From Spinacia oleracea (Eukaryota > Streptophyta > Magnoliopsida > Caryophyllales > Amaranthaceae): a stretch of 64,000 nt of DNA. Below, piece after piece: positions 12,001-24,811 of the stretch; position 1 is the stretch's first letter; the number at the start of each line of letters is the position of its first letter. The notes below the pieces were generated by a model that was given only the letters and a program-made list of their open reading frames with translations, did no database searches and had not been told where the DNA came from. The stretch lies in assembly GCF_020520425.1 (NCBI RefSeq), contig NC_079488.1, forward strand, positions 89,943,285 to 90,007,284, in the 5' to 3' direction. The position numbers and the translations under genes are program-made.

Positions 12001-15000
12001 CATCCAGTTCCTAACCCATCTAATGGTATCACTTGCGGTAGGTGCAGCTCAAACCAAAAAGTATGTTAGTTCTATCAATAATTATCTGCACTCCACAACT
12101 ATCTCAGATTATATCAACATCAGTATATTGTATTCAGTCTCAGCCTGACAATATGACACAAATTCTTCAGGGGATAGTAGTTCAAGATCCTGTAGCCAAT
12201 AATATAACAGCTTCTGAATACTTTCTTAGATCATCTACATGAAAACTTAAATAGAAATGTTCTCTAACATTTTGATCGTCTATATTAGTCTTTAATACGT
12301 ACATAAGAAACCCACAAGAAATTCTGCATAGAAATATTCTGGCAAATAACAGCCATTATAATTAAAAGCTTAAAACAAACATGTAATGGAATTTTCATTC
12401 AGTGATAAGACCAACAGAAGCTATTTAGTTACTATCTATGATGGAGTTCATGCAATTTTCAACAGAACTACTATTCTTTAACCAGATGGGTACAGAAATA
12501 CACTACTTTCAATATTAGTCCTATTAATTCTTAATTCCGTTCCTGAAAATTGGTGAACAAATGATCATTACTTGCAAGTTTAAGGCTTCAGCAAACGAGA
12601 AGTTGAATTGCAAATGTGGCTCTAATGGATAACAATTGACACACACACACATAATATCTTCGAGTAACAGAAAAATGCATGCTGTTGTATGAGTTGATGG
12701 AAAATTTTGCACACACACATAATATCCTTGAGTAAACAGAAAAATGCATGTTGTTGTATGAGTTAATGGAAAATTGTGCACACCAGTGTTTGAGCAGTGG
12801 GGCCATTTGTGCACCACATTTTGTTCCCGTTTAGCATATAACCACCATCAACACGATCAGCTCTACATTTCATACCAACAACATCTGAACCAGCTGCAAA
12901 GTTACAAAGTGCAGAAGATATAAGGGACAACTAAAAGGTGACAAGATCTGCCCTCTGGTAATCATGATCATACTGATAACTGCAACTTTGCCTGTCAGTA
13001 AGAGCGGAAGGAAAAGGTACAGAATGCATACCATTAGGTTCACTCATTGCCAAAGCTCCAACATGCTCCCCACTGATAAGCTTCAAATGACACAGAATTT
13101 GATGCACCAACACATAGTTGGCGGAGGAAAAAGGAAAAAAAGTCAAAGAAATTAAAAGAAAAGTATTATATTAACACCTCCATAAAAGAGGACAATTTTC
13201 TCCTAATCGAGTTCCTTTAACCTTGCCAACTGAGTGATCCTTCAAAACCCTGCCGCCACCCTTAGCCCATAACGACGACAAAATGTGACTTTGCCCACAA
13301 CAAAAAAAAGACTTTGTTCATTGTTAAAAAAGGATTTAAATACTGATAAGACCTTCCCATCATCCTAATAAATATATTTGCAACATCAAAAAAGAGGACA
13401 GTCTGGGATTAGGCAAGGATGGTTCAAGAACGGTAACAATTGGGACAAACAAAATCTAATGAAACTCTCGCAATAACAAGATAATTATGCGCAATTGAAC
13501 ATCGCATTCACAAAGGAATTGTCCCCCTTTCCCCCACCCCAGCCCTCCATTCAACTGCGCAATTTGGCTGCGATTATAATATGACAGAAGCCACATCGCA
13601 CATTACCTTGAACGTGTATTAGTCAAATACCCTGACACCTCCAATCTAAGGAACACAAGAGTGTAGTCCCTACATCCTTTTTTTTATCTTCCTATTTTCC
13701 GTTGGGTTGTTCTTTTATCTTTAAACTTCTGATTTATTCAAATAATGTCAAAGATAATATTCACATTTACCCTTTCCTTACCATTACCACATGGGTGTAC
13801 TTATACTATTTAATAATATCAATGTAACAATGTCTCTATACAACTCTCTTTCCTGCCAATAGGTCAAAAAAGGGACCTACTTTCTACTAACCCTCTCAAT
13901 TCCATGGTTATGTTGCTACAGTAATTAGGAAGATCGTAACAGAAATGAGGGAGTATATAAATTATTAACCTAAACTTTCCTTTACGTACTTTTTCCTTTC
14001 AGGAGGCGAGCAAGCATGTTTATTGAAGTAGCTTAGAACCATAATTTTGAAGGTTAGGAATGAATTAGACTATAGCAATCAACAAGAATAAGCCTGTTGA
14101 TGACATATAGCACAATTTAGAGTGTTATACCTTTGGCAAATATTTCTGCTTCTGAGCAGGGTTCCCATTCCTCACCTGAATACATGACCCTTACTTGAGA
14201 ACGAAAGCATATGATATAGATAATATAGCATTCTAATTCTTGAGTTATGGAACTTACTAGCTGATTAATACAAAGATTAGAGTGAGCTCCATATGATAGG
14301 CCAACTGAACCAGAAGCACGACTGATTTCTTCCATTGCAATACAGTGATAAAGATAGCCAAGACCGAGTCCACCATACTCCTCTGTAACAAAAAATTAAT
14401 AGAATTCACTTATACCATGCAGGACAATGTGTAACAGCATAGAATCTTTGGAATTTATTAAAAATAGCTAACCAAAAGTTTTAGGTCAAAGCCTATTTAT
14501 GCAGTAAAATTTAACAAGTTGTACCCCCTCGGGCCTTTAATAGTTGGCATATTACAGAATGAAAACATGTGATGTTTCCCACCAATAGCCATTCAGTTCT
14601 GAAGCATACTAACAGAAACTTGGCAATTTATTTTAGGACTTCTCAAAAAGAAAAAATCGATAACTAATAGGACGGAAGGAGTAAGAATGAGCCTAAAAAA
14701 TGCCTGCAATAGCATGGAGAAATTTCAATAGGTCAAGAAACCTATAGCAGCAACTGAATTAAAAGAAATTAAGAAGATCGAACATGTAGATACAGGGGCG
14801 TACTACACAGAAGACAAAGAACACCAAAAACATAGACATGCCATCCTATTTCCAGAGTTCATTCTACACTAAGCATCTAAGCTTTAACTAGTGCCTGTAA
14901 CTAGTGCCTGAAACAAGCCACTGTATCATTGCACATATCTCTATGAGCTAGGGGGCGTGGTACTCTTGCACTGGATATACAGAGGAAGCGAGAGACTGAC

Positions 15001-17423
15001 AATCACTTTCTCCATAGCAAAAGCCTTCCAACATGACAGGGCAATGAACAAGTAAACCCTCAAGTCCTCAACCAAACAAATTATGGCACCGGGAGTAAGG
15101 AATTCTTAGCCAACCAAGTAATGACGGCAGGCAAATGAACCTTCACCAATACTGGTAGCTAAAGCTTCATTTTAAAAATTAACATGAGTACACAAAGAGA
15201 TGGCCACAAAACAAACCAGGATTTAATTTGGTGCTTATCAGTTGAAGTTCTTATCATCAAACTCAAGAGTCCAAGGTGATTTAATTCAAAAACCAAAGAA
15301 AACAGGTTGAGTTATCCAAAAATATGTTAGAAAGGAAACTGAATAAAATCAGTTAAGATTGAGGAGGAATAATATGCTACCAGCAAGTTTTACACATATG
15401 GAAGAGCATGCCTAATTCACCTTGTATAAAATCATTTAACAGAAAGTAAAAATTGCTGAATGATATTTCGGGGGCATGTAAATGATCAGTGAGATGCCCC
15501 ACGGCCTTTAGCATCAACTTACATTTGGACAGACTTAAGAGAGACATGTGAGATTAAAGGATGAAGTTTGATTGATTACTATCTGTAAAAAAACAGCAAT
15601 TATAGAGGGTAGTTGAAACCTTCCGATAGGCTTGCTCTCTCCCAAATTATAAACTAAATTACCAAACTAACAACAAACTCCCAATAATATTCAGCAATAT
15701 TCAACAAACTCTCTCTCTGATATTCTCTATTTATCGAGCTTCTACCCTAACTACCTAACTATCTTGTTTCTTGTTCTTCAAACCACAAAGAACAAAATTA
15801 TTATGCTTCTACCAAAATGGCCCCTCCCCCTTATATCGATGCTTGGCAGCCTTGCTAGAAAAATCGACCACGATGTTGCTACCGCTATGATTGCAACACA
15901 GTGGGACTAGCATCCACGCCTCACTGACTGACATTGCGGCATCATTAAGGCTCCGTTTGGTAGGGCGTAAAAGATTTTCCTGGAAAACAGTTTTCCTCTA
16001 TTTTCAATTTTACATTGTTTGATTTGCAAAGGAGTTTAAAACCATCTTCCCTAGGAGTAAAATTGCTCTCCAAATGATGGAAAACCATTTTCCCTTCCAA
16101 ATGAAGGGAGAACTGTTTTCCTTCCTTTTCCTTATCTCTATTGTTCACTCCTCTCACTACTTCCTTTCATTTTCCTTTCGTTTCATCATTTTTCTTACAT
16201 GGAACCAAACAACGGAAAACAAATTTTGGAATTGTGTTTTCCATTGTAAATTGTTTTCCATGAAAATGTTTTACACCCAACCAAATGGAGCCTAACGGAG
16301 AAAACTTTCAACTTCGTCATTCTTACTCAAGGGTATTAAAATATGTATCATAGGTTACTTTCGAGTTCCGACACCTTGACTTGTCTTCCTTACAAAGAAC
16401 GGTGTAATCCTACACAGTCAGGATCAGAAATAGTCCATAATTTGCCTAATGGCTATACGTATATTCATGCAGTACCCATACCATTACGATTCAAACCACT
16501 AACTGGTGGCTCAACAGTAAGTTAATGAGATAGTATAACTCAACAAGTCCTATTGTACCCATCTCGTGCCATGTATCACGCATGTGGATGCCAACCCCTA
16601 GGATTAAATCTAGTCTATATCATTGCCCTTTGTGGCTCTCGCTACACGCCTACACCCAAAGAAATGTAGCATAGCATGCCAGCAGAAAGCACCAAAATGA
16701 ACAATTGAATATGAAATCATCCTACAGTTAATCAAGTCATCAACATTAAAGCATAGTTTAACAAAAGAGCACCTGGTGCTGTAATTCCGTGAAGATTGAA
16801 GTCCCCCATGAGTTTCCATAGATTCACATCCTACCAAAAATACAGTCAGTATGTTTGTACTAGAAACTTTGTAATCATCTAAATTAATCATTAGCTTTAA
16901 AAACTCAACCAAATAATAATGAAGGCATACCAACCTTGGGAAAGTAATTCGTTTTATCAATTTTCTCTGCACAAGGAGCAATATTTTCTTGTGCAAATTG
17001 CGCAACACTTTCCTTGAACTGCAAACATGCCAAACTTCTTTATTTTAACATTTTCAACAAACAACTTCTTCCACAAAATCTGCATTCTTTTGGTTAAAAA
17101 AAAATAGGAAATTTGTAGGTGATGATAACTGATAAGCTCGTGTTTTGGGGTTTTCTAAATGGTGGAATTTAATTTATTCAATTTTCTTCTGAATTTGCCA
17201 TATTGTTGTTAAACAACATTTGTGATCTTATGTTGAAAAGAACCAAAAAGAGAAAAAAAAAATCTATATTCATGTGAATAGTGTAAAAAGGAAAAGAAAT
17301 CGAAACCTGAATCTGAGTATCATCAAAGAGAAGGGAGGTAGAAAAAGAAGCAGAAAGTGTTGGAGATCTCCATAACAATACAGCAGAGGTGAGTTTTCTT
17401 CTGGCTGCAAATAACCTCTGCAT
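6085..17423 (-). CDS. IVD: Isovaleryl-CoA dehydrogenase, mitochondrial
   Basis: This acyl-CoA dehydrogenase oxidises isovaleryl-CoA in leucine breakdown in mitochondria and passes electrons to ETF. Exons (high to low): 17423-17307, 17018-16935, 16830-16773, 14382-14258, 14175-14131, 13080-13032, 12893-12784, 11252-11176, 8637-8587, 8489-8425, 7280-7126, 7028-6988, 6885-6831, 6452-6396, 6231-6085. All joins are GT-AG and in phase; they total 1236 nt, giving 411 aa, close to the roughly 409 aa remembered for Arabidopsis IVD. The N-terminus ([14 protein letters not shown]) is Arg-rich and fits a mitochondrial presequence. [12 protein letters not shown] and [12 protein letters not shown] are family motifs. 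Glu272 in DLERLVL is at the position of the IVD-type catalytic base, and the late [10 protein letters not shown] motif lacks the Glu that other family members use. No stop or frameshift was seen. Introns 3 and 8 hold transposons. Confidence 0.95.
9304..10719 (+). mobile_element. Short non-autonomous LTR retrotransposon in IVD intron 8
   Basis: Two direct repeats, 9304-9832 (starts TGTTAGAATCCAACC) and 10205-10719 (starts TGTTCGAATTCAACC), both end in ACGACA. They flank a 372-bp interior. TGGTACCAGAGCC at 9839-9851 is close to the common initiator-Met tRNA primer site, and GTGAGGGAGGA before the second repeat is a polypurine tract. The flanks CATTA and CATTG fit a 5-bp duplication with one change. 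The interior has no pol. One frame could encode a short charged helix around [19 protein letters not shown]. This is a TRIM/LARD-like element with rather long LTRs. The two LTRs differ at many places, so the insertion is old. Confidence 0.85.
15949..16292. mobile_element. Tourist-like MITE (PIF/Harbinger) in IVD intron 3
   Basis: The element starts GGCTCCGTTTGGT and ends ACCAAATGGAGCC, an inverted pair. The inverted similarity continues inward (gtaaaagattttcctggaaa against tttccatgaaaatgttttac). It is flanked by TAA on both sides (15946-15948 and 16293-16295), the 3-bp target typical of PIF/Harbinger. At 344 bp with no coding capacity it is a MITE. Confidence 0.85.
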
Positions 17424-18531
17424 CTTCAAAAAGAAAGAGGAGAGAAAAAATGTAGTACGGAGTTTTGTTTTGGTGGGAATTGAGAAAAAATAGTTATTGT
17501 AGAAAGTTCTGTTATGGCACTGCACAAAATAGAAAGTAGAGGGCCTACAAATTGAATAAGAAGAAGCCTAATTTTGTCACAACTTCTTCTTGTTTTGTCT
17601 TTATCTTCTTTATAATTTGTAGGCGTGTAACAATGTCTTATGTTTATTCAACTATTATTATTGTCTGAATTGATAAATATGACGACTGTGAGTCTACGGA
17701 TAACGTAACTGTGTAAGTGCATCGTTGGAGGATCTATCCATTGATTTAATCGATTTTTATACACGGATTATTCATTTGAATCATGTCGCAAAAGTTGAGG
17801 GAGATTAGGGTGGTTGTATATTACCAAATTCAACATGTACATCATCATTATCATTATCATTACCCCATTGCCTCAAAGAAGCAGGATAAGGGGGTCGGAT
17901 GTACGCAACCTTACCCCTGCAATTGCAAAAAGGTTGTTTTCAATTGACCCAAAAGCGATAACGGGATAACAATGGAACGACCATCTTCTATTTCATGGAA
18001 AGGAAGCGAATAGGTATTAAGAGCCATTTTGATTTAGTCCATTACATCCACAGCCAAAAGAACAAATTAATCTTTGGCTCCATCAGAAATGGACAGCTAC
18101 TAGATCAGAATATGAATGACATAAAACACAATATTTCCATCAGATAAACGGATTATAACACAAATGTTGCTTCGGGTGAATACCAAGTACTAAGATAGCC
18201 AAGCACAAAGTTACCAACAAAATAACCCAATAAGAAACACTCCCCACATCTTTACACCCGCAAATAAGTGCCCATCAGCCTACCACATGGAAGTGTAAAT
18301 ATGAGTGATAAGCCCGCTTTGGGTGAAATTGAAACCAAGTACAAAAAGACCCTGCTTATTGAAGCAATTTGAGTTTGCCATAATCCTCATACTTACTACT
18401 GACTCATACGCAAATTTAACCTGTGATTAACTACAAAATGATCAAAACACAATCTAGAGTTACATGACCGAAGCAGCAATTCAGTATTGCGGACAGAACC
18501 AAAGGTAGATTTACTGAGGACCAATAGATAT
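17424..18531. other. Intergenic: IVD 5' side and S1FA 3' side
   Basis: Both neighbours lie on the minus strand, so this stretch holds the promoter and 5' UTR of IVD and the 3' UTR of S1FA. I saw no coding region or clean transposon end. A clear TATA box for IVD was not found. Confidence 0.4.
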
Positions 18532-20304
18532 CTATTCTCCAGGAGGTGCAACACCTTGCTTGAGCCTCTCCCTCTTCATCTTCTTCTTTGAAATAGGCTT
18601 CTTCTTCTTTGGTGGTAAGTTCTTCTGAGCATAGGTGTAAAGTATGAAATTCCCAACTAGGAAGGTTAATAGAAGTCCTCCAATAACCAACAAAACTATG
18701 AGGCCTGGATTGAGGCCTTTAGCTTCAACCTCGTTAACTGCCTGTTCATGTGAAAAACCAGTCTTAAAACTCACACCAATTATCTAAAGTCTAGCGACTA
18801 ATGGAACAAGGCATCCAAAAAAAATTGAAATTTGAAAAAGGGCTTCTTCCTCACCTAATATGTGCAATTCAGTAAGAGAAAACAGTTTACTCTTACTGAA
18901 TTGCATATTAGGTGAGGAAGAAGCCCTTTCTAAAATCCTTTATACTGAAGAAAGAGCTTAGCGTACAAGGATTAGAAGAAAAAAAACAGTTGCCTGCCTA
19001 TTCACATTCTATGCAACATTGGCCACCATCATTACTGTACATATTCATACAATATTGAGCTAACTAACAGAGTCGTGGATAACTTTCTGTTCCTATTGCA
19101 TTAATAGATTTACATTATCCTTCATCTCCTCTTTGAATTATGCCAACTGACTTGCACCTAAATAGATTTAATGATCCTCATGCTCATAACACACAATAGA
19201 GCTTCCCAATTAGCCTACATCTGGTTCATGACTGCTCCACTTCTTCAAAATTTTATATCTTACTAACAAATTTTAACTCGAACCTAAATAGTGAAAACTA
19301 GCTCTTAGGACAACTACCGCTGTGCCCAAGTCCTGCAATGGTACCACCTTTCATACTACTCAAGGAAACAACTCCCTGTCTTCTATTATCTGAACACTTC
19401 TCAGTCTTACAAATAAATTTTGGAATGCCGAACCGATTAACAAGCCTTAACACTAGCCACATTCATAAAAGTGAATGTTACAAAGAAATTAGGACTGGTT
19501 AAAGTGATGGAGAATCAATCACTAGGGACATCATAGATTCTTATATAGAAATTACTTTTATGTCAACTTGAGGAAGAGAACACCATATAACTAAACAGCT
19601 AACTTGTGCCAATTGAAATAGGTTATATTGCAAGTTACTTTAATTTCGAAACTAGGACTCCGCTCAAACAAACAAATGAAGTAAAATAATTGGATTTTGG
19701 CACCTTATTCACCTTAGCCCTCAAGTATACACAGTACTCTACAAGTTTCATCAACAAAAATGATTCCAATGTAGAAAATAATCCACATTTGATCTAGTTT
19801 TAGGTAATTGTCCAAAAAAAAAAAGGTATAAATGAGCTTAAATCCATCCGTCTAGATCCACCTACCCCAAAGAAAGATAATAAATTTTATGAAAATAAAA
19901 ACAACCAAATCTAACAAATACAAAAAATCATCTTCGATTATAAACAGCAGTAAACAACTTCAATATAAAATCATAACTCTCAACAAATGTAATTGCTCTA
20001 TAACAATAAACCACAAAAGTCAATAATCCACTAAAAAGTAAACCCCGTGTATGCTATTCACATCAAAAGCATAACATCAACATTGTTCATTAAAAAAGTG
20101 ATATGAGATCTAATTTTAGCTCAAATTTGACAAGCGTTTCAAATTACTTAACAAGGTATAACGAGAACTATTGAATACAAGAGCCCCAAAATTAAAATTT
20201 TGAAATGTAGGGTAGTTGACAAATAAAAAATATAAAAAGAACGATGAATACTACAATCAGTGCTGAAATGATGAATAAATTAAAAGTCGAAAGAGTAATA
20301 CCAT
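18532..20304 (-). CDS. S1FA: S1FA-family small basic protein
   Basis: S1FA was described as a small plant DNA-binding protein that binds the S1F site of a plastid ribosomal protein gene. The coding sequence is two pieces: 20304-20302 holds only the ATG, and 18741-18532 holds the other 69 codons. The joint (ATG, then GCA GTT AAC) is GT-AG. An in-frame TAG lies just before this ATG, which supports the start. The product is 70 aa, the length I recall for the first S1FA. It has a hydrophobic segment at about 14-40 (around [19 protein letters not shown]), then a Lys-rich tail with PPKKKKP and KKKMKRER, ending PPGE. A non-coding 5' exon ends at 20472 and the next exon spans 20346-20302. The family is sure; the N-terminus is less so, since some homologues have about ten more residues. 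Confidence 0.85.
18837..18929. repeat. Near-perfect 40-bp hairpin in the S1FA intron
   Basis: The left arm 18837-18878 (AAAGGGCTTCTTCCTCACCT and on) is the inverse of the right arm 18890-18929, with only a 2-nt bulge. The loop is about 11 nt. It lies in the 1560-bp intron about 100 bp downstream (in genomic coordinates) of the second coding exon. Confidence 0.9.
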
Positions 20305-20472
20305 GATCTAATCCTCCTAAAAAAGGATCTTTCCAATACGGCAAACCTGCAAAACGTAAATCAAAGCCAATAAAAACAAAATTGAAAAACCTAAAACTGA
20401 ATATTGATTATATTTAATGAAAGAAATAGCCCATATAATGCAGATCTAACTAAATTTGAGTGAATTCTCACC

Positions 20473-20941
20473 TGTTTGGGACGACAAATTGGGGAATTGA
20501 GATGAAAATTTGAGGGTGAAGAGAGAGATTTGGGTGTTGTCGTATGTTTGGGGGGGTGTAATTATGTAGGAGAGGGGAGAGAAAATGGTCTGGGCGTGGT
20601 GTGGCGTGGAGCAACCAATAAGAAAACAAGCTCGATGTGAATAGGCAACGTAGTGGGGTCAGAAATCGGAATAGAGCTATCAAAACGGTCATTGAGTCGG
20701 GTTGTTAAGTCATTATGGTCTTGGGTCATTACTGTATTAGATTGGATCATATTCGGGTAATCGGATAGGGTTCACTTTCAAGTTCGAACCTTGTCAACTC
20801 GGGTTTAAGTCGGGTATATTACAGGTAATTTTGAGTTACAGGTTAAGTTCAGATCGATAATTATTGAGTCGAATAAAATTCAGATTGGGTTCAATTTGTG
20901 ACATAGATATCCGCAATGGTTCTACCAAGGTACAGTCATAT
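20473..20941. other. S1FA upstream region
   Basis: The first S1FA exon (5' UTR) lies just above 20472; its cap site is not clear. The stretch at 20690-20900 is rich in degenerate TCGGGT-type words (gggttgttaagtc, gggtcatt, gggtaatcgg), of a kind often seen in plant repeats. No gene seen. Confidence 0.35.
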
Positions 20942-20957
20942 ATTGGTGTACCCCCAT

Positions 20958-21138
20958 AACCAAGTGTGTCTTGGCCTAGTGGAAAGGATTTCACCTTCCA
21001 ACCAAAAGGTTGGGGGTTCATTCCCCACTAGGGGCACTTTGAGGGAGGGTTCCCCTTATCACTCCCCCCACTCTCAAAGTTTTTAGTCTGCTAATCCGGG
21101 CGGGTTGACCCGTGCGAGGTTCCTACTAAAAAATAAAA
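20958..21138 (+). mobile_element. tRNA-derived SINE with a perfect 16-bp target duplication
   Basis: The insert is flanked on both sides by ATTGGTGTACCCCCAT (20942-20957 and 21139-21154). It has an A-box-like TGGCCTAGTGG near 20972-20982, a B-box-like GGGTTCATTCC near 21014-21024, and an A-rich 3' end (ctaaaaaataaaa). The long duplication and A-rich tail show insertion by LINE machinery. The duplication is perfect, so the insertion is fairly recent. I do not know the SINE family name. Confidence 0.9.
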
Positions 21139-21569
21139 ATTGGTGTACCCCCATGTGTCAAGCACATGTATTAAAAAAGCTTATATATAGGGTTTTAAAA
21201 TAAAGTTAAATAAAAAAATTCATTTCAAAACCCCACTTTCTCTCTCTCCAGAAAATTCTTCTCTCTAATATTCATATCACTCTAAACAATAAGAAAAAAA
21301 ATCTTCCAAATTTGTTTCTCTCCAAAAAATCTCCACTAAACTTCCAACAAGCTTTTTTTCTTCCGTTTCGTCGGCACAACAACACATAAAACACTAGAAT
21401 ATGCATCAAAATTGGAAAACGAACGTAGGTAACCAATTTTTTGAGATTTCAAGCAAAATTAAGAAAGAAACAATTGATGTTTGAGAGAAAATCAACTTGA
21501 ACAAGATTTTGGATGAAAAAATGCCAAAATTAAAGGTGAGTAAAACATTTTGTACTCATATTTTTTAAT

Positions 21570-23194
21570 GGAAAATTTGTTAAAAATAATCCAACATTTG
21601 GTCGGTCTTCTATTAATAGTACGACAAATCAATTAATTCTAAATAATCCAACGTTTAACTATCGTCTTCTAATAACAGATCAAGTTAGATGTTGACCTGA
21701 TGAAACAGGTGAACTTAATGACGTGACGGTTTATTGTCGTTGGTTGTTTAAACCCCCCTTCCCTGCTATTAAAATTCCTATCCCCTCCCCTGTTTCCCCT
21801 CCCTCTCCTCTGCTATTCTATTCACCCCCATTTTTTTCCTTCCTACTCTTTTATGTCCCCTTTTTAACATATTAAATGTCGGAGCTTTGGAAGGGCGCTC
21901 TCTGTACAAACAAGCACAAAAATCAACAGCATTGTATCTGAACTTTGATAGCTTCACGAACTCTTTTCTCATTGCGTGTGCTAATCTGAATCAAAGATCT
22001 ACGGGTTTTCAACTCCATGCCCTTGTTGTACAATTGGGATTTGAGTGTGATGTTTTTGTGCAGACTGCATTACTGAACATGTACATTGATTTTGGTTTGT
22101 TGAGTAATGCAAACAAGGTGTTTGACGAAATTCTTGAGAGACATTTGGTCACTTGGCATGTGATGTTCACTAGATTGGTTAAATGGGGTCACCTTGAGGA
22201 GGCTCTTGCTTTATTTAGGAACATGCCCATAAAGAATATTGTTTCTTGAACTGGTATGATTGATGGGTTCGCGGGAATGAAGAATTATCTTGGAGCATTT
22301 TCTCTGTTTCAGGAAATGATGATGGTTGGGGGCATTATGCCTACTGAAGCTACACTGTTAGCCGTTTCTACTGCTATCGTTGAGCTTGGGGATCTAAAAA
22401 TTGCCAATCATTACATGCCTTCGGCAAAAAAAGGTGGTTTGATTGCAAATGGTAGTCAGGTCACACACTGTTTCATTGATACTTATGCCAAATGTGGTTG
22501 CATTGTAAGTGCATTGAAGATATTCGAGGAGATATTTCCAAGTGGAAGAAATGTCGTGTCTTGGACATCGATCATATCCGATTTTGCTATGCACGGCATG
22601 GCCAAAGAAGTTGTGGACTTTCATGGTGATGTTGCAGTAGCCGAGTGTATACATAGGAAGATGCAGGATATGGAGAGAGCATATGGAGGAGATCATGTTT
22701 TGATGTCGAACATATTGGCATGTCAGCGTAAGTTCAATGAAGCTAAGAACATATTGACATTGATGGATAAAAGGCAGGTTCTGAAAACTCCAGGCCATAG
22801 TTCAGTTTAAGCTTATACGGAGTTGCTTCATGTGACACAGTAATCAACAAGCAGCACTGCCCATTTTGACTCCATTGATGAACCAAAGTAAAGAGGGGTT
22901 ATAGACATGAGGAGAGAGAAAGGCAACATGGAGGGGAAAGAGAAAATATATTTCCTGTAATTAAATTCAAAATAATAAGCCAAACTTGTAAAAAAACAAA
23001 CACGTGTCATATTTTACTCGTTGACCTGGAAAAAGAGACAATATTTGACTCGTTGACCTGTTTCAGCAGGTCACCGGTCATTTGACTTGTTATTAGAAAC
23101 GATAGTTAAACGTTGGATTATTTAGAATTAATTGATTTGTTGTACTGTTAATAGAAGACCACCAAAAGGTAGGATTGTTTTTAACAAATTTTCC
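21570..23194 (+). mobile_element. Mutator-like element carrying a PPR gene fragment (Pack-MULE)
   Basis: Long terminal inverted repeats of about 145 bp bound the element: GGAAAATTTGTTAAAAATAA at 21570 and its inverse ending at 23194. The 9-bp flanks ttttttaat and tttctaaat match at 7 of 9 positions, which fits a decayed Mutator-type duplication. The interior holds no transposase but does hold part of a pentatricopeptide repeat gene. Elements of this build are called Pack-MULEs. Related ends are at 4193 and 40624. Confidence 0.8.
21887..22810 (+). pseudogene. PPR protein (PLS type) fragment, broken
   Basis: PPR proteins bind organelle RNA; this copy is unlikely to do so. The frame shows several degenerate 35-residue repeats, with typical words such as NANKVFDEI, HLEEALALFRNMP, NVVSWTSIISDFAMHG and YAKCGCIVSALKIFEE, and an E-domain-like end near KTPGHSSV. 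Three faults are seen: there is no in-frame ATG at the start; the frame is cut by TGA at 22247-22249, where PPR proteins usually have Trp (IVSW), so a TGG to TGA change is likely; and after DFHG near 22626 the text jumps to the end region (AECIHRKMQDME), which suggests an internal deletion. The copy lacks introns and sits within Mutator-like ends. Confidence 0.85.
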
Positions 23195-24053
23195 TTTCTA
23201 AATTTTTAAGTGGTTTAAAATTTTTCTGGTTTACATCTCCATTTTTCTTGTCAAATATCAAGAAATTTAGATCTTGGGTTTTAACTTTTGTTTAGATCTA
23301 GATTTTTTCGAAGTTTATATTAGTACATACTTATGTTTATTTCGTGAGATTCTAACGTTCATATATGTTTATTATAAAGATTGAATATATGCTTCCTGAT
23401 TAAATGTTGGAATATAATAATTTTCATTTGATGAAAACAAAATATTCATTTTCTAAAAATAAAATGTTCATTTTTGTTGTGTATAATATTGTCATTAATC
23501 TTAAAATTAATTTTCCTAATGCTCCCTCCGCTCTTGAATGTTAGTCCCTTTGGGAATCTAAGACAATCCAACTTAAGTACACTTGTCAGGTGAATCTCAA
23601 TAGAATCTAACTCATGTGGGTAGAAGAGATAGATAATTAAGGGGTATAATTGGATAAATGTTTAGTTCAGAGTAAACACGTGGGTGATTTGGATATTTAC
23701 AAAGGTATAATGGGGATAAATGTTAGAGCTGGAAAACGTGTCGTGTCGGGTCGTATTTGTGTTCGTGTCGAATATAAACGGGTTGGGAAATCTCAACACG
23801 ACACAACACGACCCGTTTAATAAGCGTGTCGTGTCGTGTTGGCCCGTTTAACTAATTGTGTTGAAAACTCTTGACACCAACCCGTTTTTTCGTGTCCGAT
23901 TCGTGTCTTGTTTGTTCAATAAAGATGGCTCCATTGTAAAGGTTTATCACCAAATATGTTAAATTACTAGTTACTTTTTCTTAGGCGGTTAAATCGTGTT
24001 AGTTTTGTGTTGAGAATCTTAACACTTACCCGACCCAACCGAATAAATGCTAG
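23195..24053. other. Intergenic with MITE-like and GTGTC-rich repeats
   Basis: Near 23522 there is CTCCCTCCG, typical of MITE ends, followed by non-coding sequence to about 23715. The stretch 23725-24050 is full of CGTGTCGTGTCG and CGACCCGTTTAA words in both directions, a repeat type common in plant genomes that I cannot assign to a family. No gene seen. Confidence 0.4.
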
Positions 24054-24811
24054 TGATAGGCTAAAGTCGTATCACCAAATCAAAGATAAACCTAAATTCA
24101 CTAACCAAATAGTAAGGAAAGTCAGGATCTAATCCACAGGGAAACAACGTTCTTTCTACTACTAAAATAGAGGTCTAGACTATTGGTAACAAGTAAATGG
24201 GTTGGTTTGAGTAATTAAACTACGACAATAATTAAAAATGAGAAAATAAATAATAAAAGGCCTAGGATAAAGGTTCACCAATGAACAACATTCCGGGATG
24301 AAAATAATGATTAATAATCAATGAAATGATTAACTAGATTAGCATGCTCTCTCGAGTCGATATTAATCATAGAATTGGAAATAACAGGCTCTAGCAATTT
24401 ATTAATACCAATCCTTCCTATTGAAACTAGCCTCAACATCAAGTTGCAACTCTCGATTATTAACTCAATATTGCGAAACTATAACAATGTAGCCTGCGCA
24501 AATCTAATTGCATAGCAATTTAACCAATCAATAGGAAATTAAACAACATCACCAACAATCAACAATAATAAATCATCCCTTCATATTAGTTCATGGATCC
24601 CCAAAACCCTAGAATTAGACTACTCACACATAATTAAATTAAACCAAACTAGCATCATTAATGAAGGCATAATTAAAATTGAATAATAAAATAGGCCGGG
24701 ACCGAAGCAATACCGAAGTGAAGATCGAAGGATGAAATTGAAAACTTGAATTGAATAATAAAAGTAATTGAATAATAAGAGTTTGAGAGTAAAATAAAAC
24801 TAAGTAATAAC

